Positions 1 to 5,776 of a stretch of DNA of 6,031 nucleotides are shown in pieces. Position 1 is the stretch's first letter. Each line of letters begins with the position of its first letter. This DNA is from Dehalococcoidia bacterium. GTDB lineage: Bacteria > Chloroflexota > Dehalococcoidia > UBA1151 > UBA1328. Location of the stretch: NCBI GenBank assembly GCA_030745955.1, contig JASLNQ010000141.1:1-6031 (forward strand), given 5' to 3'. Under the pieces are notes generated by a model. The model was not told the origin of the DNA. It was given only the letters and a program-made list of their open reading frames with translations, and made no database searches. The position numbers and the translations under genes are program-made.

Positions 1-1070
1 GAACGGTGGTGCCTGAGGAACGGCGGGAGATCAAGTGCCTCCTCGTCGCCCAGCACATCACCCAGTGCGGCCGTCACGGCAGCCTCTTTCTCGGCCGAAG
101 CCTCCGCACTCGGGAAACCGGTCGCGATGATCGTCATCTTGACCTCGTTCTCCATCTTGGGATCGGTCACCATACCGAAGATGATGTTGCATTCGGGATC
201 AACCATATTCGACACCACTTCGGAAGCCTGGTGCACTTCCTGCAGGGTGAGGTCGGTGCCGCCGGTGACGTTGAATATCACACCGCGTGCACCCTCGATC
301 GAAACCTCGAGCAGTGGACTGTCGATGGCCGCCTCGGCTGCCATAATCGCCCGGTCTTCGCCGCTGCCGTGACCGATGGCCATCCAGGCCGGTCCTGCGT
401 TCGACATGATCGCCTTGACGTCGGCGAAATCAAGGTTGATCTCACCCGGCATCAGGATCAGCTCTGCGATCGACTGCACACCCTGCCTCAGAACGTCGTC
501 CGCCATTCGGAACGCCATGTCCATCGACAGGTTCTCGTTCGACATGATCAACAATCGGTCGTTCGGAATGACGATCAAAGTGTCGACAACCTCGGAGAGC
601 GTTGCGATTCCCTCGTCGGACTGCCTGCGCCGTCGGGAACCTTCGAAATTGAACGGCTTGGTCACCACGCCGACGGTAAGCGCACCGAGCTCCTGGGCCA
701 CTTCGGCAACGATCGGCGAGCCACCGGTACCGGTACCGCCACCCATACCGGCGGCGATGAACACGAGGTCGGCTCCTTCAAGCGCACGCTTGATCTCATC
801 ACGGTCTTCTTCATGGCACTCGCGACCCTTCGTGGGATCGCCGCCAACGCCAAGTCCACGCGCCGTGTGGTCGCCGACACGTATCCGCACCGGGACGTCC
901 GAGCGCGACAGCGCCTGGGCGTCGGTGTTAATCGTGATGTACTCGACTTCAGGGATTCGGTCCCGGTACATGCGCGAAACGGCGTTCGAGCCGCCACCGC
1001 CTACACCGACGACCTTGATCGCGGCTGAACCGATGTTTCCTGGTACCGGGGTTACTGCCTGATCGGCCAT
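1..1070 (-). CDS. ftsZ: Cell division GTPase FtsZ (3' end cut by window edge)
   Basis: Tubulin-like GTPase that polymerises into the cytoplasmic Z-ring at the division site. The visible 356 residues start at ATG 1068-1070 (MADQAVTPVPGNIG...). Seen: nucleotide-binding loop GVGGGGSNAV near 22-31, tubulin signature GGGTGTG at 110-116 (followed by GSP rather than the commoner AAP), NPNDR-type segment IPNDRLL at 168-174, DVLRQGVQSI at 192-201, and the T7 synergy loop NLDFADVK at 212-219, whose Asp214 and Asp217 fit the catalytic positions. The folded core ends near residue 319. A linker of only about 26 residues leads to LDLPPFLRHHR at 346-356, which matches the conserved C-terminal peptide that binds FtsA or SepF. 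The next codon begins TC (Ser), so the gene probably ends within a few codons outside the window. It lies 158 bases after ftsA on the same strand and has a good AAGGA site. Identity is certain; only the last residues are unseen. Confidence 0.98.
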   Translation of the reverse strand, partial: MADQAVTPVPGNIGSAAIKVVGVGGGGSNAVSRMYRDRIPEVEYITINTDAQALSRSDVPVRIRVGDHTARGLGVGGDPTKGRECHEEDRDEIKRALEGADLVFIAAGMGGGTGTGGSPIVAEVAQELGALTVGVVTKPFNFEGSRRRRQSDEGIATLSEVVDTLIVIPNDRLLIMSNENLSMDMAFRMADDVLRQGVQSIAELILMPGEINLDFADVKAIMSNAGPAWMAIGHGSGEDRAIMAAEAAIDSPLLEVSIEGARGVIFNVTGGTDLTLQEVHQASEVVSNMVDPECNIIFGMVTDPKMENEVKMTIIATGFPSAEASAEKEAAVTAALGDVLGDEEALDLPPFLRHHR

Positions 1071-1075
1071 TGTTA

Positions 1076-1082
1076 TTTCCTT
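1076..1082 (-). promoter_or_regulatory. ftsZ ribosome binding site
   Basis: On the minus strand AAGGAAA precedes the ftsZ ATG; counted from AAGGA the spacer is 7 bases. This is the best Shine-Dalgarno match in the minus-strand cluster and fixes the ftsZ start at 1070. Confidence 0.75.
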
Positions 1083-1153
1083 ATTGCTGGGAACCGTCCG
1101 CCTTGTCTCGTTTGCTGGCGAGGGGTGGGCGGTTGCGGATGTTTGGGGTTGCC

Positions 1154-1171
1154 GCCGTTCAATCGAACGGC
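1154..1171 (-). promoter_or_regulatory. Perfect 7-bp hairpin in the ftsA-ftsZ gap
   Basis: GCCGTTC and GAACGGC form a perfect 7-bp stem with a 4-base loop (GATT on the minus strand). In the ftsZ direction no T-run follows, so it is not a standard intrinsic terminator for the cluster. In the plus direction a T-rich stretch (ATCGTTGTTTTGTT) follows, but no plus-strand gene lies there to be terminated. It may be an mRNA processing or stability element in the ftsZ leader, or an operator. The structure is seen; the role is inferred. Confidence 0.4.
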
Positions 1172-1211
1172 ATCGTTGTTTTGTTAGCGCCCGGGTTCTG
1201 TTTGCGTCACA

Positions 1212-1226
1212 TTGCCGCTCAGGCAA
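1212..1226 (-). other. Small hairpin just after the ftsA stop codon
   Basis: TTGCC and GGCAA form a 5-bp stem around a 5-base loop, beginning 2 bases after the ftsA TAG. It has no T-tract. It could be a weak pause or processing site in the ftsA-ftsZ message, or chance. Confidence 0.2.
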
Positions 1227-1228
1227 CG

Positions 1229-2515
1229 CTATACGCCAGCAGTCTCCTTTTCGCGTCCTGGCAGCCAGCCGCGGAGCTTCGAGAACGCACCCTTTGGCGC
1301 CTTCCCTTCTTTAGCGGAATCCTCTGCTGATCGCGCACCGTTGCGGTGTCCGACATGGTTTTCTGCGGAGAGGTTGCGCATGCCCCAGAGGGCGACGCCG
1401 GCTGCAGCTGAGTAAGACGGATCGTTGGTGCCTTTTGGCATTCCATCGAGCCCGCGCGGCGAGGCAAGCCTGACCTGCCGCTGGAAAATGTACTTGGCGA
1501 TGTTGAGGAAGCCTTCAAGCTTGGCCCCACCACCGGTGAAGACGATCCGGTCGAGCGGGATGTCCGCCAGGTGTGGCACCTCAAGCTTGAGCTGGATCAT
1601 CCGGAACAGTTCCGAAGCCCTTTCCTTCAACACCTGCCCAACCTCGCGTTTTGTGATCGTGAGCGACTGGGTCATTGTCGTCGGCCGGAGCGTGATCTCC
1701 TCCGACCTGCTGGCCAGTTCGGGAGCCGCCGTTCCGTGCTCGATCTTAAGCTGCTCGGCCGAATCGAAATCGATTGCGAAGGCGATGCTCAGGTCGTTCG
1801 AAAACTGGAATCCTCCCACCGGTATTACCGCGGTATGGACCACGGTTCCGTTGTGGAACACTGCGATATCTGAAGTGCCGCCACCAACGTCGACCAGCAC
1901 CGCACCCTCTTCGCGCTCGTCGGCCGTCAACACCGCGTCGGCGCTGGCAACCGGCTCAACGACCATCGACGACACACGGACGCCAGCGTCGGAGACCGCG
2001 TTGTGGAGCTGGGTGATCTTCAAAACCGACCCGGTGATCACATGGCTCTCAACGTGGAGCTCACCAGTGTGCATGCCGAGCGGATTCCTCACGCCGTGCA
2101 ACCCATCGAGGGCATAACTGCGCGGGATGACGTGGAGAAGCCTGCGGTCTTCGTCAAGGTCGATGCTGCCGGCCGCTTTCCGGGCTGCCGAAAGGTCGAG
2201 GTCCGTGACGGCGCGAATGCCATCGGGCCGGGGAACGTTGGCCCAGCGGTTTTTCGATTCGATATGGCTGCCCGTGAGACCCGCGTAAACCGCCGTTATC
2301 TCGATGTCCGCCTCGGCAGCTGCTGTTGCGACTGATTCCCTGACCGCCGCCGTTACGGCCTGCGAGTCTGCAACGAGGCCTTTGTTCATGCCACTACACG
2401 GCACGGTGCCGATGCCGGCAACTTCGACACGGTGGTCGGCGCGCTGGCGGGTGATGATCGTGCACACCTTCGTGGTACCGATATCGATGGCTACTCTGAA
2501 ATTGTCTTGCGTCAT
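1229..2515 (-). CDS. ftsA: Cell division protein FtsA
   Basis: Actin-fold ATPase that anchors FtsZ polymers to the inner face of the membrane and recruits later division proteins. The 428 residues are within the usual family length. Seen in order: phosphate-1 motif DIGTTKV at 11-17; the FtsA-specific 1C region roughly 85-165, ending in a typical RNPLGMHTGELHVESHVIT-like stretch; phosphate-2 motif VDVGGGTSD at 208-216; adenosine-binding motif IVFTGGGAKLEG at 324-335; a charged, poorly conserved linker at about 383-408; and a C-terminal amphipathic helix GAFSKLRGWLPG at 409-420, the expected membrane-targeting sequence. The ATG start has AGGAG six bases upstream. It sits after rsmH and before ftsZ, in the cluster's reading direction, without ftsQ or any mur gene beside it. 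Distinguished from MreB and DnaK by the 1C region and the C-terminal helix. Confidence 0.97.
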   Translation of the reverse strand: MTQDNFRVAIDIGTTKVCTIITRQRADHRVEVAGIGTVPCSGMNKGLVADSQAVTAAVRESVATAAAEADIEITAVYAGLTGSHIESKNRWANVPRPDGIRAVTDLDLSAARKAAGSIDLDEDRRLLHVIPRSYALDGLHGVRNPLGMHTGELHVESHVITGSVLKITQLHNAVSDAGVRVSSMVVEPVASADAVLTADEREEGAVLVDVGGGTSDIAVFHNGTVVHTAVIPVGGFQFSNDLSIAFAIDFDSAEQLKIEHGTAAPELASRSEEITLRPTTMTQSLTITKREVGQVLKERASELFRMIQLKLEVPHLADIPLDRIVFTGGGAKLEGFLNIAKYIFQRQVRLASPRGLDGMPKGTNDPSYSAAAGVALWGMRNLSAENHVGHRNGARSAEDSAKEGKAPKGAFSKLRGWLPGREKETAGV

Positions 2516-2521
2516 GGTGAT

Positions 2522-2526
2522 CTCCT
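2522..2526 (-). promoter_or_regulatory. ftsA ribosome binding site inside a GATC palindrome
   Basis: AGGAG lies six bases before the ftsA ATG and supports that start. It is framed by GATC on both sides (GATC-AGGA-GATC on the minus strand, 2519-2530), so the site sits in the loop of a short 4-bp stem that is probably too weak to matter much. Confidence 0.6.
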
Positions 2527-2574
2527 GATCGGGCCGGGCTGGTCAGTGTGGCCAGCGAGGGCTGTTGGGCGGTT

Positions 2575-2703
2575 TTAACGGAGTAGCCGCGGCGTATCTG
2601 GTGGTTCAGCCTGTGTGGTCGCACCGGCGACTGGGGAAATGGCCGAGCGCGCCACGTGAACAACTCGAATCATGGGGATGAGGAGGGTGCTGACGATGGT
2701 CAT
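2575..2703 (-). CDS. Possible 42-residue small protein coupled to rsmH
   Basis: An ATG at 2701-2703 overlaps the rsmH stop codon as ATGA and opens a frame of 42 codons ending at TAA 2575-2577. The 4-base overlap is the classic arrangement for translational coupling. The N-terminal part (TIVSTLLIPMIRVVHVA, residues 2-18) is hydrophobic apart from one Arg and one His; the rest is Pro- and Thr-rich and ends in Arg. I do not recognise it. The position between rsmH and the next division gene is where ftsL, a small single-pass membrane protein, usually lies, but this product is far too short for FtsL and has no coiled coil. It may be a real small membrane-associated protein, a coupling leader, or chance. 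It fills most of the rsmH-ftsA gap; 59 bases then remain before ftsA. Confidence 0.3.
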   Translation of the reverse strand: MTIVSTLLIPMIRVVHVARSAISPVAGATTQAEPPDTPRLLR

Positions 2704-3626
2704 ATCCGTTCCGCCACCCTCATTTTGGCGCTGCGAGCCCGCGGGTTCGACTCTATCTCCGAATCGCTTGGCACGACCGGACGTCGTGTGATCACCTTCA
2801 CCGTGGCGAGGTGGTCGCACCGGCAGATCGGTGTGCCGGGAGGGCAGATGCAGTCGGACGCCTGCTTCCGGATGAAGTTCTTTACGATCCTGTCCTCGAG
2901 CGAATGGTAGGAAATCACTGCGAGCCGACCACCCTGGCCAAGCAGCGACACTGCCTGCTCAAGCGCAGTTTCGAGCGATGACAACTCGTCGTTCACGGCG
3001 ATCCGAATCGCCTGGAACGTCCGGGTCGCGGGATTGGTCCGACTACCCCGGCGGGGGCTGACCTTCTCGATCAACTCGGCGAGTTCGAGCGAAGTGCTGA
3101 TCGGACGGTTCCGGACGATGGCCCGGGCGATACGTCGCGCCGCCCGGTCCTCCCCGAGGTGGAAGATCAGGTCGGCCAGTTCCGATTCCGCATACTCGTT
3201 GATGATGTCGGCGGCGGTGACTTGCTGGTCGAAGCTGAACCGCATGTCCAGCGGATCGGACCGGCGGAAACTGAACCCACGGGTTTCGCGGTCGAGCTGG
3301 AGGGAAGAGACGCCGAGGTCGAAGAGGACGCCATGCACTGGCACGAACTCGTAGCGGAGTGCCGTGGCCCGGATGTCCCGGAAATTCACATTGAGGGCGA
3401 GGAAGGCGTCACCTTCGTCGGTCAGCCGCTCGCTCGCAACTGATACGGCCTCGGGGTCGGCATCGAGACCAAGCACCTGCCCACCGGGGTCAGCGGCAGC
3501 CAGGATCGACTTGGAGTGCCCACCCTCGCCAAGTGTCGCATCAATATAGCGACCGCCGGGCTGGACGTTCAGCGCCTGCATGACCTCCGGGGTCATGACC
3601 GGTGTGTGGTGAAGTTCGAGTCCCAT
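2700..3626 (-). CDS. rsmH: 16S rRNA (cytosine-1402-N4)-methyltransferase RsmH
   Basis: SAM-dependent enzyme (formerly MraW) that methylates N4 of C1402 in the 16S rRNA decoding centre. The 308 residues match the family length. Seen: HTPVM at 7-11; SAM motif IDATLGEGGHS at 28-38; acidic strand LGLDADP at 52-58; LFDLGVSSLQLD at 101-112; RGFSFRRSDPLDMRF at 116-130; HLGEDRAARRIARAI at 156-170; TNPATRTFQAIRIAVNDEL at 197-215; VISYHSLEDRIVKNFIR at 237-253; and a C-terminal SNPRARSAKMRVAERI-type tail. A longer upstream frame exists, but it would run back into mraZ; the chosen ATG 3624-3626 gives the family's N-terminus. It starts 5 bases after the mraZ stop, and a GGTGAT ribosome-binding sequence includes that stop codon, so translation is probably coupled. 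CPP and CRC (261-263, 268-270) carry the usual C-terminal cysteines. Confidence 0.98.
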   Translation of the reverse strand: MGLELHHTPVMTPEVMQALNVQPGGRYIDATLGEGGHSKSILAAADPGGQVLGLDADPEAVSVASERLTDEGDAFLALNVNFRDIRATALRYEFVPVHGVLFDLGVSSLQLDRETRGFSFRRSDPLDMRFSFDQQVTAADIINEYAESELADLIFHLGEDRAARRIARAIVRNRPISTSLELAELIEKVSPRRGSRTNPATRTFQAIRIAVNDELSSLETALEQAVSLLGQGGRLAVISYHSLEDRIVKNFIRKQASDCICPPGTPICRCDHLATVKVITRRPVVPSDSEIESNPRARSAKMRVAERI

Positions 3627-3631
3627 GAGAA

Positions 3632-4117
3632 TCACCCGTCCGTCTCCACATTGCTCTGGATAACGATTGGTACCCGTTCCACCTGCGGGGTGGCCTGTGG
3701 CGCACGCTCCGCAATGTCGGCCGCCTCGGTTTCGAGCGTCCGCCGCTCCTCCGCCCACGCCGCCTCAGACCAGATTTCGATAAACCTGCCGGTACCAACG
3801 ATGATGACGTCGTCGCCAAGTCCGGCATACTCGCGGAGCTGCATCGGGATGACAACCCGCCCGTTGCGGTCGAGTGTTCCGACGTAAGCCCCCGAAAAAG
3901 TGAGCCGGGCGAGTTTTCGAGCGCCTGAAGATGTGTTCGGCTGCTGTGCGATATCGCTTGCGGCCCGTTCCCACTCTTCCGGTGTGTAAGCGACCACGCA
4001 GTTGTCGTAGGCCCGGCCGAGGACGATGCCGTCGGCGAAGGCCATTTTGAAGCGCGCGGGAATCGCGACCCTGCCCTGTGGGTCTATTCGGTGTTCGTAT
4101 TCGCCGGCGAAAATCAC
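3632..4117 (-). CDS. mraZ: Transcriptional regulator MraZ
   Basis: DNA-binding regulator of the dcw cluster, built from two SpoVT/AbrB-like half-barrels; family members assemble into rings and usually control their own promoter. Seen: first domain FAGEYEHRIDPQGRVAIPARF at 3-23 (split here as FAGEYEHRID and PQGRVAIPARF) with the DxxGR signature at 12-16; second domain with the same signature (DRNGR, 83-87) followed by VVIPMQLREYAGL and VIIVGTGRFIEIW. The 161 residues slightly exceed the usual 140-152 because of a polar Ala/Glu/Pro-rich tail after about residue 135. The start is GTG 4115-4117: a TAA stop lies directly before it in frame, so no earlier start exists, and the family N-terminus fits. 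Only a weak GGGA precedes it. It is the first gene of the minus-strand cluster and overlaps the rsmH ribosome binding site. Confidence 0.96.
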   Translation of the reverse strand: MIFAGEYEHRIDPQGRVAIPARFKMAFADGIVLGRAYDNCVVAYTPEEWERAASDIAQQPNTSSGARKLARLTFSGAYVGTLDRNGRVVIPMQLREYAGLGDDVIIVGTGRFIEIWSEAAWAEERRTLETEAADIAERAPQATPQVERVPIVIQSNVETDG

Positions 4118-4156
4118 TTATGGGTCCCGGTACCGGAAGTACAAAAGAGGTACGAC

Positions 4157-4176
4157 AATTGCCCCTTTTTGCCCCA
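4157..4176 (-). promoter_or_regulatory. Candidate MraZ operator (TGGGG/AGGGG direct repeat)
   Basis: On the minus strand, 41 bases before the mraZ start codon, TGGGG-CAAAA-AGGGG-CAATT forms two GGGGCAA repeats spaced exactly 10 bases apart. MraZ operators described in E. coli and relatives are TGGGN boxes repeated with 5-base spacers, so spacing and core agree, although only two boxes are clear and the second starts with A. At the next 10-base steps TGTCG (before) and GTCGT (after) match poorly. Position and pattern suggest autoregulation. Confidence 0.45.
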
Positions 4177-4251
4177 ATACGCGACAAAGTGTGCCAGATC
4201 ACCACTAACCGCGACAACACAATCCTTCGCCGCTTTTCGCGCTATTTGCAT

Positions 4252-4282
4252 GTGACGGACGTACTCTGCGGCGTGCTAGCAT
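4252..4282 (+). promoter_or_regulatory. Weak candidate promoter for the moaB-like gene
   Basis: TAGCAT at 4277-4282 is preceded by TGC (an extended -10 form), and GTGACG at 4252-4257 shares four bases with the -35 consensus at a long 19-base spacing. A transcript from here would carry both GTAC palindromes in its leader. The match is marginal. Confidence 0.18.
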
Positions 4283-4297
4283 CCCGAAAACCGACCC

Positions 4298-4309
4298 GTA
4301 CGTTCGTAC
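4298..4309. repeat. GTACG-TT-CGTAC palindrome
   Basis: Five-base arms around a 2-base centre, lying between the two divergent genes. With the second GTAC palindrome 25 bases further on, it could be a binding site for a dimeric regulator. The symmetry is seen; any binding is inferred. Confidence 0.35.
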
Positions 4310-4333
4310 CCCAAGTTCAGAACCCAGTTTGGT

Positions 4334-4347
4334 AGTACGACGGTACT
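4334..4347. repeat. AGTAC-GACG-GTACT palindrome
   Basis: Five-base perfect arms around a 4-base centre, about 60-75 bases upstream of the likely moaB-like start. The GTACGAC string also occurs at 4150-4156 on the mraZ side. Possible operator half-sites; function unknown. Confidence 0.35.
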
Positions 4348-4394
4348 TTTGAGATTTCTGGGTCGAAATTCACCCGGCTCGGCACGCCGAAAAC

Positions 4395-4399
4395 AGGAG
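4395..4399 (+). promoter_or_regulatory. Ribosome binding site that points to an ATC start at 4408
   Basis: AGGAG here is the only strong ribosome binding sequence before the moaB-like gene. It lies 8 bases before an in-frame ATC codon (4408-4410) but 23 bases before the first canonical start, GTG 4423, which is too far. The GTG has only a weak AGGT five bases upstream. Confidence 0.45.
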
Positions 4400-4422
4400 T
4401 AATCGAAATCGCTAGGTACACG

Positions 4423-4899
4423 GTGCTGACCAGCAGCGACACCGGATCGGTTGGGAAACGGGTCGATACAAGTGGTAACGCGATCGTCGAAATCATGGAG
4501 GGCGCCGGCCACGAATTGGTCGGGCGCGTCATACTCCCCGACGACCTCGAACAGCTGTCGAAACAGATCGTGAAATGGTGTGATTCCGGAAATGTCGACC
4601 TTGTTTTGACAACCGGTGGCACGGGATTGTCATCGCGCGACGTTATGCCCGAAGTCACCAGGAACGTTATCGACCTCGAGATCCCCGGCATGGCCGAGGT
4701 AATGCGGGCCGAGTCACTCAAGGTCACCCGAATGGCGATGATCTCGAGGGCCGTAACCGGGGCCAGGGGATCGACGCTGATCATCAACCTTCCTGGCAGC
4801 ACGGGCGGCGTCAGGGATAACCTTGGCGTGGTGCTCCCCGTCATCGACCACGCCATCGAGGTCCTGCAGGACCGGCAGTCGGGCAGCCACCCGATCTAA
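4423..4899 (+). CDS. MogA/MoaB-family molybdenum cofactor protein
   Basis: Member of the MogA/MoaB/MoeA-domain family. MogA-type enzymes adenylylate molybdopterin before molybdenum insertion, in the cytoplasm; some MoaB members have less clear roles, so I give no symbol. Coordinates use the first canonical start (GTG), giving 158 residues; an ATC start at 4408 would give 163 and restore the complete first strand ([13 protein letters not shown]). Numbered from 4408: substrate-binding [10 protein letters not shown] at 69-78, then [20 protein letters not shown] up to 100 and [13 protein letters not shown] at 126-138, all characteristic. The commoner RDVTPEAT reads RDVMPEVT here. It is divergent from mraZ and 166 bases before trmD on the same strand, perhaps co-transcribed. 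Its presence implies molybdenum or tungsten enzymes elsewhere in the genome. Family certain; MogA versus MoaB undecided. Confidence 0.92.
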   Translation: MLTSSDTGSVGKRVDTSGNAIVEIMEGAGHELVGRVILPDDLEQLSKQIVKWCDSGNVDLVLTTGGTGLSSRDVMPEVTRNVIDLEIPGMAEVMRAESLKVTRMAMISRAVTGARGSTLIINLPGSTGGVRDNLGVVLPVIDHAIEVLQDRQSGSHPI

Positions 4900-4946
4900 A
4901 CTTGTACCGAGAAGGCCATGCCATCCTCGGTTCCGGGGTCGTACGC

Positions 4947-4968
4947 ACGCCCGCATGCGAGCGGGCGT
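4947..4968 (+). promoter_or_regulatory. GC-rich hairpin between moaB-like gene and trmD
   Basis: ACGCCCGC and GCGGGCGT form a perfect 8-bp stem with a 6-base loop (ATGCGA). No T-run follows, so it is not a standard intrinsic terminator, but it could be a Rho-assisted or T-less terminator, an mRNA stabiliser for the upstream gene, or a control element in the trmD leader. The loop contains an ATG in frame with trmD. The remaining 166-base gap shows no gene of its own. Confidence 0.45.
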
Positions 4969-5065
4969 CATCGAAGCTAATGGAATCGACCGCCCGATCG
5001 ATGTTCAGACCGATAACACAAACCGTGCCTGCCCGGCTCCCGCCCCGGCGAACGCTAACAACCTG

Positions 5066-5776
5066 ATGAAAATATCGATAATCACCCTGTTCCCCGAGAT
5101 GTTCGAAGGTCCCTTCGGAACCAGCATCGTCGGCCGAGCGGTGAAAGCCAACCGGCTCGAGATCGATCTCGTCCAGCTTCGTTCTTTCGCAGTTGACGAC
5201 CGCGGCACGGTCGACGCCCCGCCGTTTGGCGGTGGCGCGGGGATGGTCCTCCAGGCCGGTCCCCTGGTGAGCGCGGTCGATTCGGTGGCCGCAAACTCGA
5301 CGGGCACATCGAAACCGCACGTAATCCTGCTGTCCCCGCAGGGCGCACCCCTCACTCACCGGCGCGCCATCGAGTTGTCACATCTACCCGAAGTAATCCT
5401 GGTGTGTGGTCACTACGAGGGCGTGGACGAGCGGTTCATCGAACTGCGGGTAGATGAAGAGATCTCCATCGGCGACTTCGTCATGACCGGTGGTGAGATC
5501 CCCGCGATGGCGTTGACTGACGCCGTTGTCAGGCTCCTTCCCGGCGTCCTCGGCGATGACGACTCATCGAAGCGCGACTCGTTCGCACCTGGATCGGACT
5601 CGTTGTTTGAGGGTCCGGTATACACACGCCCCTCGACATTCGAGGGACTCGACGTGCCCGAAGTATTGCTCAGCGGCGACCATGCCAGGGTCGACGCATG
5701 GCGCAGGCGACAGGCCCTGCAACGCACCGAAGAACGTCGCCCCGACCTGCTAAAAGACTGGCCGCCCGGAGAGTAA
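5066..5776 (+). CDS. trmD: tRNA (guanine-37-N1)-methyltransferase TrmD
   Basis: SPOUT-class enzyme that methylates G37 of tRNAs reading certain Leu, Pro and Arg codons, preventing +1 frameshifting. The 236 residues are typical. Seen: N-terminus [27 protein letters not shown] at 49-62; trefoil-knot SAM loops [11 protein letters not shown] at 88-98, [10 protein letters not shown] at 114-123 and [15 protein letters not shown] at 134-148; Arg156 and Asp171 (in RLLPGVLG and KRDSF) align with E. coli Arg154 and catalytic Asp169; C-terminal domain with [21 protein letters not shown] and [11 protein letters not shown]. The ATG at 5066 is chosen because it gives the family N-terminus. The frame is open further upstream (an ATG at 4956 would add 36 Pro/Asn-rich residues), and no ribosome binding site precedes 5066, so the start is less sure than the identity. 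The usual neighbours rpsP, rimM and rplS are not in the window. Confidence 0.97.
   Translation: MKISIITLFPEMFEGPFGTSIVGRAVKANRLEIDLVQLRSFAVDDRGTVDAPPFGGGAGMVLQAGPLVSAVDSVAANSTGTSKPHVILLSPQGAPLTHRRAIELSHLPEVILVCGHYEGVDERFIELRVDEEISIGDFVMTGGEIPAMALTDAVVRLLPGVLGDDDSSKRDSFAPGSDSLFEGPVYTRPSTFEGLDVPEVLLSGDHARVDAWRRRQALQRTEERRPDLLKDWPPGE

Larger units (their letters stand above)
4118..4422. promoter_or_regulatory. Divergent control region between mraZ and moaB-like gene
   Basis: About 300 bases without a convincing gene, expected to hold promoters for both directions. Contents seen: a TGGGG/AGGGG direct repeat on the mraZ side; nine GTAC tetramers between 4130 and 4419, some arranged as palindromes; a perfect 10-bp palindrome CCGGTACCGG at 4127-4136 shortly before the mraZ start; and an AGGAG at 4395-4399 facing the moaB-like gene. 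A TATTGG sequence overlapping the TGGGG repeat could be a mraZ -10 box, but its -35 partner (GTGATC) is poor. No convincing sigma-70 promoter for mraZ can be called by eye. Confidence 0.6.

Noticed and set aside
6..1028. 340-codon plus-strand open frame
   Set aside because: It is antisense to ftsZ, whose minus-strand frame encodes every family motif. The plus frame is compositionally odd (His/Arg/Asp-rich) with no recognisable domain; long antisense frames are common in GC-rich DNA.
1154..1185. Intrinsic terminator on the plus strand (hairpin plus T-rich tail)
   Set aside because: The shape is suggestive, but no plus-strand gene lies upstream and the T-run is interrupted; treated as a hairpin of unknown role.
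1425..2117. 230-codon plus-strand open frame opposite ftsA
   Set aside because: Ser/Pro/Thr-rich shadow of the ftsA codons with no motif and no ribosome binding site.
2394..2663. 89-codon minus-strand frame in the rsmH-ftsA gap running into ftsA
   Set aside because: It overlaps the start of ftsA out of frame for over 100 bases, and its composition (Arg/His/Pro-rich) looks like a shadow; not an FtsL candidate.
3627..3758. Longer N-terminus for rsmH
   Set aside because: It would overlap mraZ by over 120 bases and add a Gly/Arg-rich stretch that is not part of the RsmH family.
4186..4193. AAAGTGTG as a Mollicutes-type MraZ box
   Set aside because: A single copy on the opposite strand; the described boxes are repeated, and the TGGGG/AGGGG pair is the better candidate.
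4317..4856. 179-codon minus-strand open frame
   Set aside because: It is antisense to the moaB-like gene and rich in Ser/Thr/Pro; the plus-strand frame carries the TGGTG and LPGS motifs of a known family.
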